DNA of 64,000 nucleotides from JBBRHQ01 sp963720735. GTDB taxonomy: Bacteria; Actinomycetota; Thermoleophilia; Solirubrobacterales; 70-9. Below, in pieces: positions 35,526 to 44,122 of the stretch (the stretch's first letter is position 1; each line of letters starts with the position of its first letter). Where the stretch lies: positions 806,001 to 870,000 of the forward strand of contig CAVRGL010000001.1 in NCBI GenBank assembly GCA_963720735.1. The letters are read 5' to 3'. The notes below the pieces were generated by a model. The model worked only from the letters and a program-made list of their open reading frames with translations. It was not told the origin of the DNA and ran no database searches. Both the position numbers and the translations under genes were made by a program.

Positions 35526-36140
35526 GAGAATGCCGCGGGTAGTTTCGGGATTCCCCAGCGAGAATGGTCCGGGCCCGCAGGTATCAGCGTCATACTCGTC
35601 GGGACGGGAGAGAAAGCGCTGCACCACCTGCTCAGTCTCCGCCCAGATCTCGCTGTCGTCCTTGCGGCGCCAGCAGATCTTTCGAAGTTCGCCGCCGGGC
35701 TTGAGAGCCCCGCGGATCGCTCGCATGGCAGGGACGGGCGCGGCGAAGAACTGCGTCCCCATGCGCGAGAAGGCGTAGTCGTAGCTCGGGTCCCAATCCG
35801 CCGTCTGCGCGTCGGCAACCTCAAACTCGACGTTCTCAACACCCGCCTCAGCCGCTTCGCGCCGCGCGTCCTCGACGAACCTCGGTGAGGAGTCGGTGCC
35901 GAGCGCGAATCCTCCGGCCCCGACGAGCTCAGCGAGCCGCTGGGTCGTATCGCCGAACTCGCAGCCGATGTCGATGCAGCGTCCGCCCTCTGGCGGGCGA
36001 AAGCGATCGAAGGCCTCCTCGGTGATCTCGTCCAGCGCACCGACGAACACCTTGCGGTTGCTCTTCCACCGCTCGTACAGGACGGTGTCCCAGGCCCGTA
36101 CGGCCTCCAGATTGGCTGCTGCTGTGCCCTCCGGTTTCAC
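35520..36140 (-). CDS. SAM-dependent methyltransferase, C-terminally truncated by R1
   Basis: The 206 residues include the class I motif I CIDIGCEFGDTTQRLAEL, an acidic motif (ALGTDSSPRF), ADAQTADWD and MRAIRGALKPGGELRKI. Relatives run to about 270-280 residues and continue after PETTRGIL with an AAGF strand; here the frame meets a stop two codons later, inside repeat R1 (35525 boundary). The catalytic core is whole, but the substrate-side C-terminus is lost. It may be an inactive remnant of the integration event. The family resembles UbiE/arsenite-like methyltransferases. Confidence 0.75.
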   Translation of the reverse strand: MKPEGTAAANLEAVRAWDTVLYERWKSNRKVFVGALDEITEEAFDRFRPPEGGRCIDIGCEFGDTTQRLAELVGAGGFALGTDSSPRFVEDARREAAEAGVENVEFEVADAQTADWDPSYDYAFSRMGTQFFAAPVPAMRAIRGALKPGGELRKICWRRKDDSEIWAETEQVVQRFLSRPDEYDADTCGPGPFSLGNPETTRGILD

Positions 36141-36187
36141 TCAAAACGCCCCGCACGAGCTTACCCATTGCGCCTTGCACCGGGAAT

Positions 36188-36205
36188 CCCGCCTAGCGGG
36201 TTTTT
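36188..36205 (+). terminator. Short intrinsic-terminator-like hairpin
   Basis: CCCGC (36188-36192) and GCGGG (36196-36200) form a five-base stem with loop CTA, followed by TTTTT (36201-36205). It sits between the methyltransferase start and the tRNA relic. In the plus direction it is a minimal intrinsic terminator; for the relic on the minus strand it provides only the hairpin. Confidence 0.45.
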
Positions 36206-36211
36206 CAACTG

Positions 36212-36270
36212 ATGGCGGGAGCGGGATTCGAACCCGCGACCCTCAAGATATGAGATCGGCCTGCCGTACT
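36212..36270 (-). pseudogene. tRNA 3'-half relic (CAT anticodon-like)
   Basis: The minus strand ends with a good T arm (GCGGG-TTCGAAT-CCCGC), then TCCCGCC and A as an acceptor 3' strand. Upstream is a CTCATAT loop that would carry a CAT anticodon (Met or Ile2), but the anticodon stem is mispaired. No GGCGGGA acceptor 5' strand or D arm can be found at the right distance. It is therefore a fragment, not a working tRNA. Confidence 0.6.
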
Positions 36271-36443
36271 CCCTTTGGGCCCGCTACACCTCGACGAGGC
36301 CCAGAATGGTTTCGCGGCGGCGGCTCAGATGGGGGGGACAGCGCGTCAACCAAGCTGCAGAGGACGAGGCGAAGTTCATCGACTTCGAGCGCTCGTCGTA
36401 CTTCTCAAGGACCATGTCTTCCTCCCTCTCGAGTGACAGCCGG

Positions 36444-36839
36444 TCAGGCCGCTCGGCGCCACTGCGCAAGAGCGAGCCCCGCGATCCAGAAAGGCACGAG
36501 GACCCAAACCTGTGCGCGAGTGTAGTAACGCAGCTCCGCACGCAAATCGACCCCCGTAAGTTCCGCGTCCAGCGCCGGCTGGCGCCAGAAGTTGAGGACG
36601 TGGATGGTGAGGGCCAGGTAGTTGGCGGCAATCCCGAGTAACCAGACCCCAAGAATCACTCCGACGGCGCGGCCCCAGGTCAGGGTCCAGACGCCGAACG
36701 CCGCGCCGCCCATTGTCCCCAGCGCGAACTCGCCCAGGATCACCCGCCGGCGACGCGGGGTTCCCCGGGTGCCGTGCATGTCGAGCGCGGCCAGCCGCCG
36801 CACGTCCAGCCTCGCGCTCGGGGGAAGCATGCCTCCCAC
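36444..36839 (-). CDS. Small integral membrane protein
   Basis: The 131 residues start with a basic N-terminus (DMHGTRGTPRRRRVILG) and contain three hydrophobic segments: FALGTMGGAAFGVWTLTWG, AVGVILGVWLLGIAANYLAL and VWVLVPFWIAGLALAQW. The stretch LTIHVLNFWRQPALDAELTG links helices two and three. I do not recognise a named family. It is flanked by tRNA and gene relics, but its own frame is intact. Confidence 0.6.
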   Translation of the reverse strand: MGGMLPPSARLDVRRLAALDMHGTRGTPRRRRVILGEFALGTMGGAAFGVWTLTWGRAVGVILGVWLLGIAANYLALTIHVLNFWRQPALDAELTGVDLRAELRYYTRAQVWVLVPFWIAGLALAQWRRAA

Positions 36840-37058
36840 CCTATGCCTCCCACCTAGGACGGGTCAGCGTCGGGACGGATCAGCTCCGCGCATGACATCC
36901 TCGCTTTGCCGGAGCGCCTGGAGCGGGAAGCAAACCCCTAGCCGCTGCCGCGGCGTCCGGCGGCACCGACCAGGCCACGGTCAGTTCCCTCCGTGGAGGC
37001 CTACGCCGATTAGATGGCCCAGCCCGAAGGCGAGTTGTGAATTGGGATCTCCCAAGCC

Positions 37059-37948
37059 TTGACTATCGGCGATGTCGTCGTCAAGCTCGGCTTTGCCTGC
37101 CGAGAGGGCGTAGAGCACGCGGTCGCCGAAACTCGGGCCAGCGGGCGCGCCGTCGGCCAGGTTCTGGTCGCCTCGGGCGCGGTCTTTTCGGTGCAGCTCG
37201 CCCCCCACTGGCCGAACGCAACAACCTGCCATTCGTCGATCTCGAGACTTTCGAAGTCGACATGGGCGCCGCAAGTCTCCTCAGCACATCACAGGCCCGC
37301 CACTATCAGGCAATGCCGATCCGCTTCCTTGGACGAGCGGACGATCCTCATCGTCTCGGATTCGACCACCGTTCCGGCAACCCTCGTCCCCGGCCTTGTT
37401 TCCCGAATCAAGATCATGGCCGAGATGAACACCACGGAGCGGAGGATCCCCCAGGACGGTCGCATGGGGCTTACGATCGACGGGCGCTTTGTCGATATTC
37501 AGGTCTCGACGCTGCCGATCATCCGCGGCGAATCGGGGGTCCTCCGGATCCTCGGCGATCCTCGTCACCGGCGACCGGCGCCGGAAAGACCTTCGCCTCC
37601 GGGCTGCGATCCATAACCGGACACCTCGTCTTCTCCACTCTTGATACGAGTGGAGCGCCGATGGCGCCGGCACGGTTGATCGAGATGGGATCGAGCCGTT
37701 TCGTTGCCTCCGGCATCCAGTGCATATTGTGGGCCAAGGGGCTCGCCCACAGGCTCTGCGAGGAGTGCAAGTCACCCGTTCACATCACGGCCGCCGAGCT
37801 CGAGCGAAGCGGCCTCGGTTCCCATGCGGAGGATCTCACCGCATTCGAGCCGGTGGGCTGCCTCCACTGTCGCGGCACCGGCTATCTGGGACGTATCGGA
37901 ATCTACGAGGTGATGACTCTCAACGATGAGATCCGTACCTTGATCTGA
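37059..37948 (+). pseudogene. Type IV pilus/type II secretion assembly ATPase (PilB/GspE) relic
   Basis: Three frames together spell a PilB-like protein. The MshEN-type N-terminus (LTIGDVVVKLGFACREGVEHA) starts at TTG 37059. Next come NNLPFVDLETFEVD, then RRIPQDGRMGLTIDG and IIRGESGVLRILGD, a Walker A fragment (TGAGKT) and GHLVFSTLDTSGAP. The zinc-binding C-terminus includes LCEECKSP and CLHCRGTGYLGRIGIYEVM. There are at least three frameshifts, and tens of residues are missing around the Walker A region. It is dead. No other pilus genes are nearby. Confidence 0.8.
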
Positions 37949-38054
37949 GACGAAAGTCTGCAACCGAGGTAGCCGCAGCCGCAACGCCGGTTCTGCGGCG
38001 GCAGGGAGGGCGGGAGACATCCGCTGAGAACAAAGAAACCGCCGATCTGCGGGG

Positions 38055-38117
38055 CTTCTCCCCATAGCGTGATCGGGATTTGAAACCGCGACCCTCCCGG
38101 TAATGAGCCCGACTCCT
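38055..38117 (-). pseudogene. tRNA-Met-like 3'-half relic
   Basis: On the minus strand TCGGG-CTCATTA-CCGGG resembles a Met anticodon arm with one mispair, and GGTTTCAAATCCC resembles a T loop. The acceptor 3' part reads GATCACGC. No D arm or 5' acceptor strand is present. A GGGG-N5-CCCC hairpin follows at 38040-38053. This is the second of three such relics in 5 kb. Confidence 0.5.
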
Positions 38118-38190
38118 CCGCACAGTGAGGTCGCGCGGGCTGGCGAGGCACCTCGCCCGTGGAGCGCCGAGGTTCAGCTACGGTCGAGGC

Positions 38191-39786
38191 GTGCCAGACC
38201 GGACAAACCCGGGTGACGACCACGTTCGCGCCGCGGAGCTGATCGCGGCGCTCTGCCTCGCTACCGACCTCGGCATGGGATTCCCGTTCGGGCACGGCTT
38301 GCGGAGCACGCTGATCGCATCGCGGCTTGCCGACGGCCTCAGCGTCGATCCGGACACGGCGTCGCAGACCTACTACGTTTGCCTGCTTTCGCACGCCGGC
38401 TGCACGACCGATGCCCACGTCACCGCCCAGGTCTTCGGTGGGTCGCTCGTGACCCATCTCAATCCGGTTCTCTATGGGTCCGAACGCGAGGTTGTCAGGG
38501 GATTGGTGCGAGCGCTGCCCGATCCCGGGCGCATCGCGCCCATGCGGGCGCTTCAGGCCGTGCGGGGCCTCCCGAGGATGGCCCGGGAGCAACGTCCGCA
38601 TCTGACGGCGATGTGCGAGGTGGCAGGGATGCTGGCCGAGGGCATCGGGCTCGAGCGCTCGACCGCCGAGCTGCTCGCATACCTCACCGATCGCTGGGAT
38701 GGCAGGGGTCCGTTGCGCCGCGGGAAGGGAGAGGAGATTCCGCTGGCCATGCGAATCGTGCACGTCGCCACCGACGCCGCCCTGCAGAGCCTGCTTGTCG
38801 GGAAGCAGGACACGGCTCGGATCATCCGCGAGCACGCGCGCCGCGGCATCGATCCGGAGATCGCCGAATTCCTCTCCGAACACGCCGACGAGATCCTCAG
38901 CCCGGGCGACGGGGCGTCCACCTGGGAGGAGTGTCTGGACAGCGAGCCGGGAGCGCCGCGGGTGCTCTCCGGCGCTGAGCTCGACCGTGCGCTTGCCACG
39001 ATGGGCGACTTCGCCGACCTGATTTCACCCTACTTTGCAGGTCACTCGCGCGGCGTGGCCAAGATTGCCGCCACCGCCGCGGAACTCTGCCGGATCGATC
39101 CGCCGGATGCCGTGGCGCTGGGGCGCGCTGCCGCCGTGCAAGATCTCGGACGGGTGGCGATCGCTGCGCGAACTTGGCAGAAACCGGGTCCCCTCACCGC
39201 GGCGGAGTGGGAAGCGGTTCGGCTGCATCCGTACCACACCGAGCGCATTCTCTCGCGCTCGGAGTTCCTATCCGCCCTCGCACCGATCGCCGGTGCTCAC
39301 CAGGAACGCCTGGATGGAGGCGGCTATCACCGTGGAGCGACCGGCGCGGAGCTGACGTTCCCCGCTCGCCTGCTGGCCGCCGCGGATGCCTATCAGGCGA
39401 TGACCGAGCCGCGGCCGCACCGGGAGGCGATGAGCGCCGCTGAGGCGGCACGTGAGCTCGCTCGTGAGGCCGAGGCCGGCCGGCTCGATGCCCGGGCGGT
39501 GACCGCAGTGCTCAAGGCGGCCGGGCAGGCGCCCCCCAAGCTCGAGCGACCGGCTGGGCTGACCGAGCGCGAAGCCGAGGTGGTCAGCCTGGTTGCGCGC
39601 GGCCTTCAGACCAAGCAGGTTGCGCGGGACCTCGGGATCTCGACGAAGACCGCGGACCACCACATCCAGAACGCATATCGCAAAATCGGGATCTCGACCC
39701 GGGCGGCCGCGGCCCTGTTCGCGATGCAGCACGGCCTGGTCGCATGGGGAGAACTCCCGATTGCGGGCTCGCCGCGCCCCTTCTAG
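38191..39786 (+). CDS. HD-type (HD-GYP-like) domain regulator with C-terminal LuxR HTH
   Basis: About 531 residues from GTG 38191. The N-terminal half is helical and HD-like (FGHGLRSTLIASRLADGL; LAYLTDRWDGRGPLRR). A second HD-GYP-like block follows with FAGHSRGVAKIAATAAEL, AVQDLGRVAIAA, RLHPYHTERIL and GAHQERLDGGGYHRG. The last 65 residues are a LuxR DNA-binding domain (LTEREAEVVSLVARGLQTKQVA; GISTKTADHHIQNAYRKIG). The usual HD dyad is QD here, so cyclic-di-GMP hydrolysis is doubtful. It is probably a one-component transcription regulator with a sensory or degenerate phosphohydrolase module. Confidence 0.82.
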   Translation: MPDRTNPGDDHVRAAELIAALCLATDLGMGFPFGHGLRSTLIASRLADGLSVDPDTASQTYYVCLLSHAGCTTDAHVTAQVFGGSLVTHLNPVLYGSEREVVRGLVRALPDPGRIAPMRALQAVRGLPRMAREQRPHLTAMCEVAGMLAEGIGLERSTAELLAYLTDRWDGRGPLRRGKGEEIPLAMRIVHVATDAALQSLLVGKQDTARIIREHARRGIDPEIAEFLSEHADEILSPGDGASTWEECLDSEPGAPRVLSGAELDRALATMGDFADLISPYFAGHSRGVAKIAATAAELCRIDPPDAVALGRAAAVQDLGRVAIAARTWQKPGPLTAAEWEAVRLHPYHTERILSRSEFLSALAPIAGAHQERLDGGGYHRGATGAELTFPARLLAAADAYQAMTEPRPHREAMSAAEAARELAREAEAGRLDARAVTAVLKAAGQAPPKLERPAGLTEREAEVVSLVARGLQTKQVARDLGISTKTADHHIQNAYRKIGISTRAAAALFAMQHGLVAWGELPIAGSPRPF

Positions 39787-39820
39787 CTTCCTACCGACAG
39801 GTCCCCGATGGAAGGATGAG

Positions 39821-40669
39821 ATGGCGAGCGAGACGCAGGACATCAGGACCACGATGCACGAGATCGCGGAGGCGATCGCACCGACATGGGAGCGCCGGAG
39901 GCCCCAGCTCGAAGAGGTCACGACCCCCGTGCGCGAGTGGATGGTGCGGGAGCTGGCCCCGAGCGACGGGGAGACCATCCTCGAGCTGGCGGCAGGCGTC
40001 GGCGACACCGGCTTCGATGCCGCCGAGCTGCTCGGCGCAGGCGGCCGGTTGATCACCACCGACTTCTCGCCGGCCATGCTCGAGGCGGCGCGTCGGCGCG
40101 GTGCCGAGCGTGGGATCCGGAATGCCGAGTACCGGGTGGTCGACGCTGAGCAGATCGAACTGGACGACCGCTCGGCGGACGGCGTCCTCTGCCGCTTCGG
40201 CTACATGCTGATGGTCGACCCGGCTGCGGCCCTCGCAGAGACGCGGCGGGTGTTGCGGCCGGGCGGCCGGCTCGTACTGGCCGTTTGGGGCCCGCCCGAG
40301 CAGAACCCCTTCCTCTCGGTCGCCGCGATGAAGCTGGTTGAGCGCGGGCACATGCCGCCGCCCGACCCTCCGCCCGCACCCGGGCCCTTTAGCATGGCCA
40401 GCCCGGCGAGAACCCGCGGGCTGCTCGCTGCAGCCGGGTTCAGTGAGCTCCGCACCGCTGAGGTGGAGGTCCGTTTCGCGTTCCCGGACGTCGGAGGGTA
40501 CCTCGAGTTCGTCGCCGACACCGCCGGCCCGATCGGGCTCACCGCGCGCAGCCTCTCCGCCGAGGATCGCACCGCGTTGAGCACCGAGATTGGCCAGGTC
40601 TTCGAGCCGTTCGCGACCGGTGACGGGTACGAGCTGACCGGGGTTGCGCTCTGCGCGGTGGCAAGGTGA
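39821..40669 (+). CDS. Class I SAM-dependent methyltransferase
   Basis: ATG 39821, behind GGAAGGATGAG, gives 282 residues. Motif I is ILELAAGVGDTGFDAAELLG, then TTDFSPAMLEAARRRG, VVDAEQIELDDRSADGVLC and RRVLRPGGRLVLAVWGPP. The C-terminal part is complete (TRGLLAAAGFSELRTAEVE), unlike the truncated relative at 35520. It resembles UbiE/COQ5-type methyltransferases; the substrate is unknown. It follows the LuxR-type regulator by 34 bp and may share its transcript. A strong hairpin lies after its stop. Confidence 0.85.
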   Translation: MASETQDIRTTMHEIAEAIAPTWERRRPQLEEVTTPVREWMVRELAPSDGETILELAAGVGDTGFDAAELLGAGGRLITTDFSPAMLEAARRRGAERGIRNAEYRVVDAEQIELDDRSADGVLCRFGYMLMVDPAAALAETRRVLRPGGRLVLAVWGPPEQNPFLSVAAMKLVERGHMPPPDPPPAPGPFSMASPARTRGLLAAAGFSELRTAEVEVRFAFPDVGGYLEFVADTAGPIGLTARSLSAEDRTALSTEIGQVFEPFATGDGYELTGVALCAVAR

Positions 40670-40701
40670 CGCGGGCCCTTACCCAGACAGGCCCCGGAAA
40701 C

Positions 40702-40728
40702 CGAAAGGCCCCTTTCCGGGGCCTTTCG
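40702..40728. terminator. 11-bp perfect hairpin after the methyltransferase
   Basis: CGAAAGGCCCC (40702-40712) pairs with GGGGCCTTTCG (40718-40728) around TTTCC. The symmetric A/T-flanked stem can end transcription from the methyltransferase on plus and from the tRNA-like sequence on minus. A T run is missing. Confidence 0.65.
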
Positions 40729-40734
40729 TGAGTA

Positions 40735-40852
40735 GCGGGGGCGGAATTCGAACCCGCGACCACCCGCGGATCGTCGAGCGGGCACGCCTGACGACCTGAC
40801 CTCGGGCGTTGCGCAGCGGCCTGAAGTGAGGAAGACTTGAGCTCAATCAGTC
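40735..40852 (-). repeat. Repeat R2: tRNA 3'-end plus 98-bp direct repeat
   Basis: Bases 40755-40852 match 35428-35525 without a mismatch. The preceding stretch reads, on minus, GCGGGTTCGAATTCCGCCCCCGCTA in effect (shown to fit a T arm plus acceptor strand at 40735-40758), so the T loop TTCGAAT is intact here, unlike R1. The hairpin at 40702 follows it as a tRNA terminator would. No 5' tRNA half is found. R1 and R2 bracket 5.2 kb. Confidence 0.65.
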
Positions 40853-40984
40853 ACAGATCTGCTCACCACGACTCGAGGACCGTTTTCGGGCGTTGCCGCA
40901 GAACTTGAGCGAAAACGACCCACTGCGAGGCCATCCGCAGAGCCGCCGGCCGGAGACGGCCGATCTAGCCGGGATCGCGCTCGA

Positions 40985-41243
40985 GCCGCAGGCGATCAGT
41001 CCCGCGCCGCGCACTGGCCGAGCTGGTGGTTCGCGTCCTCCAAGCCGGCCACGAACTCGCCGGGGCCACAGATCACGGCGTCAATCTCGCCGTCTATCTG
41101 CTCGGACCCGGACGGCAACGGCGTCGAGCTGATGGTCGACCGCCCGCAGGAAGAATGGCCGGGCGGACCGAAGGGTCAGATAGCCATGCGGGTGGATCCT
41201 CTCGACCTGGATCGCCCGGTCAAACACACGCTGGAGCGCTGAA
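40985..41243 (+). pseudogene. VOC family (glyoxalase/extradiol dioxygenase-like) relic
   Basis: One frame reads LAELVVRVLQAGHELAGATD and HGVNLAVYL; after a one-base shift near 41100 the other reads SDPDGNGVELMVDRPQEEW and ends DLDRPVKHTLER. Together this is the second half of a vicinal-oxygen-chelate protein with the metal-binding Glu in GVELMVDR and His in TDHG. The N-terminal half is missing toward R2. It is another casualty of this scar region. Confidence 0.65.
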
Positions 41244-41444
41244 GCTCCGGCCGGGTTCGTCCTAAAGAGCTGACCTGGTCTGGTCAGACCACCTTGCCGC
41301 CGAGAAAACCGGTGCCGTAGGTCGCCTCGACCCCCTTGGCGGCGAGCCACAACTTCATGCGCAAGGTCGTAGACAGCGCCGGTAGGCAACTCAACGAGTA
41401 AGACGGCGCGAAATGGGGGCACCAATCGGAGGCGAGATCGCGCA

Positions 41445-42782
41445 TTATTCACGGCCTCCCGGCCGTCCCGCGAGGGGATCCCAGACGGCCATCTCCGATC
41501 CGTGTACCTTCGGTGCCTCGCTGGTGATGTGCTGCATTAGCCCATAGAAGCGCGGAAGCTCCGGATAGAGCACCGGCTTGCCGTTGGTTATCACCGCGCA
41601 GGCGAGCGCGCGCTCGGGGTCGGCCCATGCGAGGATATTCGTGAAGCCGAGATGACCGAACGCGTGCTGTGTATCGCGACCGTACAGGCTCAGCAACTGC
41701 GCGCCCAGCATGAGCCCGTACCCGAACCGCGTAGGGAATCCGAGCGAGAGGTCAACCTCCAAGTGCGACTGCTCGGTGATCGCATTGCGCACTGTCTCCG
41801 GCCTCATCACCCGGACGCCGTCGAGCTCGCCCCCGCGGCGAAAGATCTCATAGAAGCGCGAGAGCTCGTTGGCTGTCGTGACCACGCTCGCCGACGGGAC
41901 GATCGCGGTCAGGAGGCGCTCGTCGTTGCTGGCCTCGACCAACTCATCGAAGGGGAGCCCGAGCGCCCGCGAGAACAGCTGCGAGAATGGAGGCGCGGTG
42001 GGCAGCCCAGTCACGTAGTTGAGCGCCACGTGCGAGACGTCCTCCGGTGCGACGCCGTAGTTGGTCCAACGGAAGCCCAAGGGGTCAAGGATCTCCTCCG
42101 CGAGCACCGTGCGGATGTCCTTGCCGGTCACCCGATGCACAATCTCGCCGAGGATGTAGCCGCCCGAGACGGAGTGGTAGGCGAGAAACCTCCCCGGCTT
42201 GGCGAACGGCTTTGCGTCGCAGAGGGTCCGGACCCAGAACTCGCGGTCAAGCGCGCGGTCGAGATCGAAGGCCTCCCGCGGGAGATTGGGCACTCCGGCG
42301 CGGTGGGAGAGCACGTGGGCGATCGTTATCTCGCCCTTGCCGTTACGGTCATACTCGGGGATGTGCTGGCAGACGCGGTCTGAGATGTCCAGCAACCCGC
42401 GCTCTTGGAGCATGTGGACCACGAACGCCGTGACCGCCTTGGCGCCGGAATAGATCACAAACGGCGTCGCCGGCGTCGCGGGCTGTCTTTCTGCCTCCGC
42501 CCTATCACGGGGGCCGTTGCCGCGGGCGTGACCGATCGCGCGGTCGAGCACGACTGCGCCCTGGCGGCGCACGCACACCTGCACGGCAGGGTGGACTCCG
42601 CTTCGATAAAGGTCGACGGCCGCGCTCCAGATGCGCTCCACGGACTCCCCGCTCATGCCGCCGGCTCCGGGCTCCTGCTCCTGGCCGATCGCGGTGACCG
42701 ACTCGAGGTCGCGCGGGACGTGCACCCGTCGCAGTGGATCCGGCAGCCCGGGCAGGCGGGGAACCGACGGTATGCGAGACAC
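41445..42782 (-). CDS. Serine hydrolase of the beta-lactamase/esterase EstB family
   Basis: From GTG 42782 it is about 445 residues; the frame stays open to 42839. The SxxK nucleophile motif is FVIYSGAKAVTAFVVH, the Tyr motif is YHSVSGGYILGEIV (Y-x-S) and a late HAFGHLGFTN replaces the KTG box. The opening RIPSVPRLPGLPDPLRRVH and ESVERIWSAAVDLYRSGVHP fit the family. No signal peptide is seen, so it is probably an intracellular esterase or peptidase, not an antibiotic-resistance enzyme. It is monocistronic. Confidence 0.85.
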   Translation of the reverse strand: MSRIPSVPRLPGLPDPLRRVHVPRDLESVTAIGQEQEPGAGGMSGESVERIWSAAVDLYRSGVHPAVQVCVRRQGAVVLDRAIGHARGNGPRDRAEAERQPATPATPFVIYSGAKAVTAFVVHMLQERGLLDISDRVCQHIPEYDRNGKGEITIAHVLSHRAGVPNLPREAFDLDRALDREFWVRTLCDAKPFAKPGRFLAYHSVSGGYILGEIVHRVTGKDIRTVLAEEILDPLGFRWTNYGVAPEDVSHVALNYVTGLPTAPPFSQLFSRALGLPFDELVEASNDERLLTAIVPSASVVTTANELSRFYEIFRRGGELDGVRVMRPETVRNAITEQSHLEVDLSLGFPTRFGYGLMLGAQLLSLYGRDTQHAFGHLGFTNILAWADPERALACAVITNGKPVLYPELPRFYGLMQHITSEAPKVHGSEMAVWDPLAGRPGGRE

Positions 42783-42798
42783 GGCCAGGCCCTCCAGC

Positions 42799-43382
42799 TC
42801 AACCCGCCGGGGCCAACGCCCACGCGCTGAAATCACCAAGCGCCCTTACGGTGAACCTGGGCGGTCCGGCGATGGGCGCTCGAGCTCGTCGTGGACGGGT
42901 GGTCGTCCAGTAGCGAGGATCTGCCCTGCCGACCTCGCGGCCGTTCAGCCAGGCACGACCACCACCTCGGCGGGCCGCCAGCCCGCGCCTGGACTTGATC
43001 GTCTGCTCAACCCGGCGGTCGCCATCGGCGCGGCTCATCTCACCCCGCCGTCGTGCGGCTCGTGTTGCCGTGCGGTGTCGCTCTGCGCTCGTCATGGTCC
43101 TCGACCTTCCAGTCTTCCTTAGAGGCGAGTTTTCGCGGCTCTCGGCGAGCAGTTCGAACGGGCCCGCGTTGAGCCCTCGGTAGCCCTCGTCGCCGACCCA
43201 GTTGACCCAGGCCTTCGGCGCTGTGACTCGATCGGCCGCGGCCCGGAGCCGGGCGTAGACTCGAACTCGGTCGATGTGCCGAGGGCGGCGTCAAGGCGCT
43301 CGACCAGCCGGTTTTGCTCGACCAGTGCCGCCTCGGGCCGCTGGAGCGCGCGGTCGTGTTCCTGGCTTGCCATGGTCCTCAT
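42799..43382 (-). pseudogene. Possible frameshifted hypothetical protein
   Basis: From ATG 43370 one frame gives MASQEHDRALQRPEAALVEQ and LVERLDAALGTSTEF. A neighbouring frame then gives RVYARLRAAADRVTAPKAW, VNWVGDEGYRGLNAGPFELL and a basic tail (TATRAARRRGEMSRADGDRR). The join would need a single base change near 43262. The composition looks protein-like, but I know no family. Low confidence; it could all be non-coding. Confidence 0.3.
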
Positions 43383-43666
43383 CCTCTTTTAGTCCCTCTG
43401 TGGGGGCGCGCGAAAGGAAGAGAGAGAGTGTGAGACCCAACGAACGTTGAAGCTTTAGGTAACCCTACTCCGATGAACGGCGGCCCCGAGGCGCGAGACC
43501 CATCTCGCCGAAATTGGCGAGACTTTCGCCAGTCGTTCCGCTAGACCCCCGCTCCGACACTCGCGCTCCGCGCGAAGAGCAGCATCGAGTCGAGCCTGTC
43601 GACGTAGGTGAAAACTCAGCCTGGGAATTGCGGCGTCGCGTCACGTGGGGGCGCCACAAGCGATGG
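43383..43666. other. Intergenic stretch with nothing assignable
   Basis: The 284 bases hold a fairly AT-richer patch (GTTGAAGCTTTAGGTAACC) and short GC palindromes such as CTCGCCGAAATTGGCGAG. No frame has protein-like composition, and no tRNA, repeat or terminator is clear. The palindrome could be an operator, but no regulator is adjacent. Confidence 0.4.
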
Positions 43667-44107
43667 TCACCTCCCGCCCTTTTCGAGCAGATCTTTGAGG
43701 GCGGCGAGAGAGTTGCGCACGTCCCTTCGCATCATCGGCGCACTGAGACGGCTGGCGATCAGGGCCAGGACGCCGCCGGGCACCTGGTAGCTGAAACGCA
43801 TCGTCACCTCAGTCTCGCCGTCGCGCTCGCGCAGGATCCAGCGCCCGCGATTGTCGATCCCGCTGACGTTGGTCCAGGCCAGCTCGTGGGGCGGATCGAA
43901 CTCGACCAGCTCAACGGCTCCCCCGAGGTCGGTGGAGCCGACCTCGACGTTGAGCCAGAACCGAGCCCGCAGTCCCGAGGACGGCTCGCCCTCGATCGGC
44001 TCCCAGCTCGAGCCGACCATGAACTCCGAGTAGCGGGTCGGCTCGCTGACGTATCGCCAGACCCGCTCCCGCGGCGCAGCCATCCGGATGCTCTCCTCCA
44101 CCCGCAT
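43667..44107 (-). CDS. SRPBCC (polyketide cyclase/START-like) protein
   Basis: The 146 residues follow the SRPBCC pattern: VEESIRMAAPRERVWRYVSE, PTRYSEFMVGS, VELVEFDPPHELAWTN, GRWILRERDGETEVTMRF and a final helix LSAPMMRRDVRNSLAALKDLL. The fold binds hydrophobic ligands such as lipids. It is the last gene of the TetR-led operon, 15 bp after the acyltransferase, so its ligand may be the same lipid-like substrate. Confidence 0.82.
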   Translation of the reverse strand: MRVEESIRMAAPRERVWRYVSEPTRYSEFMVGSSWEPIEGEPSSGLRARFWLNVEVGSTDLGGAVELVEFDPPHELAWTNVSGIDNRGRWILRERDGETEVTMRFSYQVPGGVLALIASRLSAPMMRRDVRNSLAALKDLLEKGGR

Positions 44108-44122
44108 CGCCCCGGGCCGCCC

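Noticed and set aside
36212..40758. Functional tRNA genes at the three tRNA-like ends
   Set aside because: All lack a D arm and 5' acceptor strand, and the anticodon stems are mispaired or missing.
41244..41444. Minus-strand frame giving short hydrophobic strings before the serine hydrolase end
   Set aside because: Two frames look equally weak, with no motif or ribosome site; possibly another relic but unsupported.
41445..42782. Antibiotic-resistance beta-lactamase
   Set aside because: SxxK is present but the C-terminal KTG box is absent and no export signal is seen; the EstB-type esterase group fits better.
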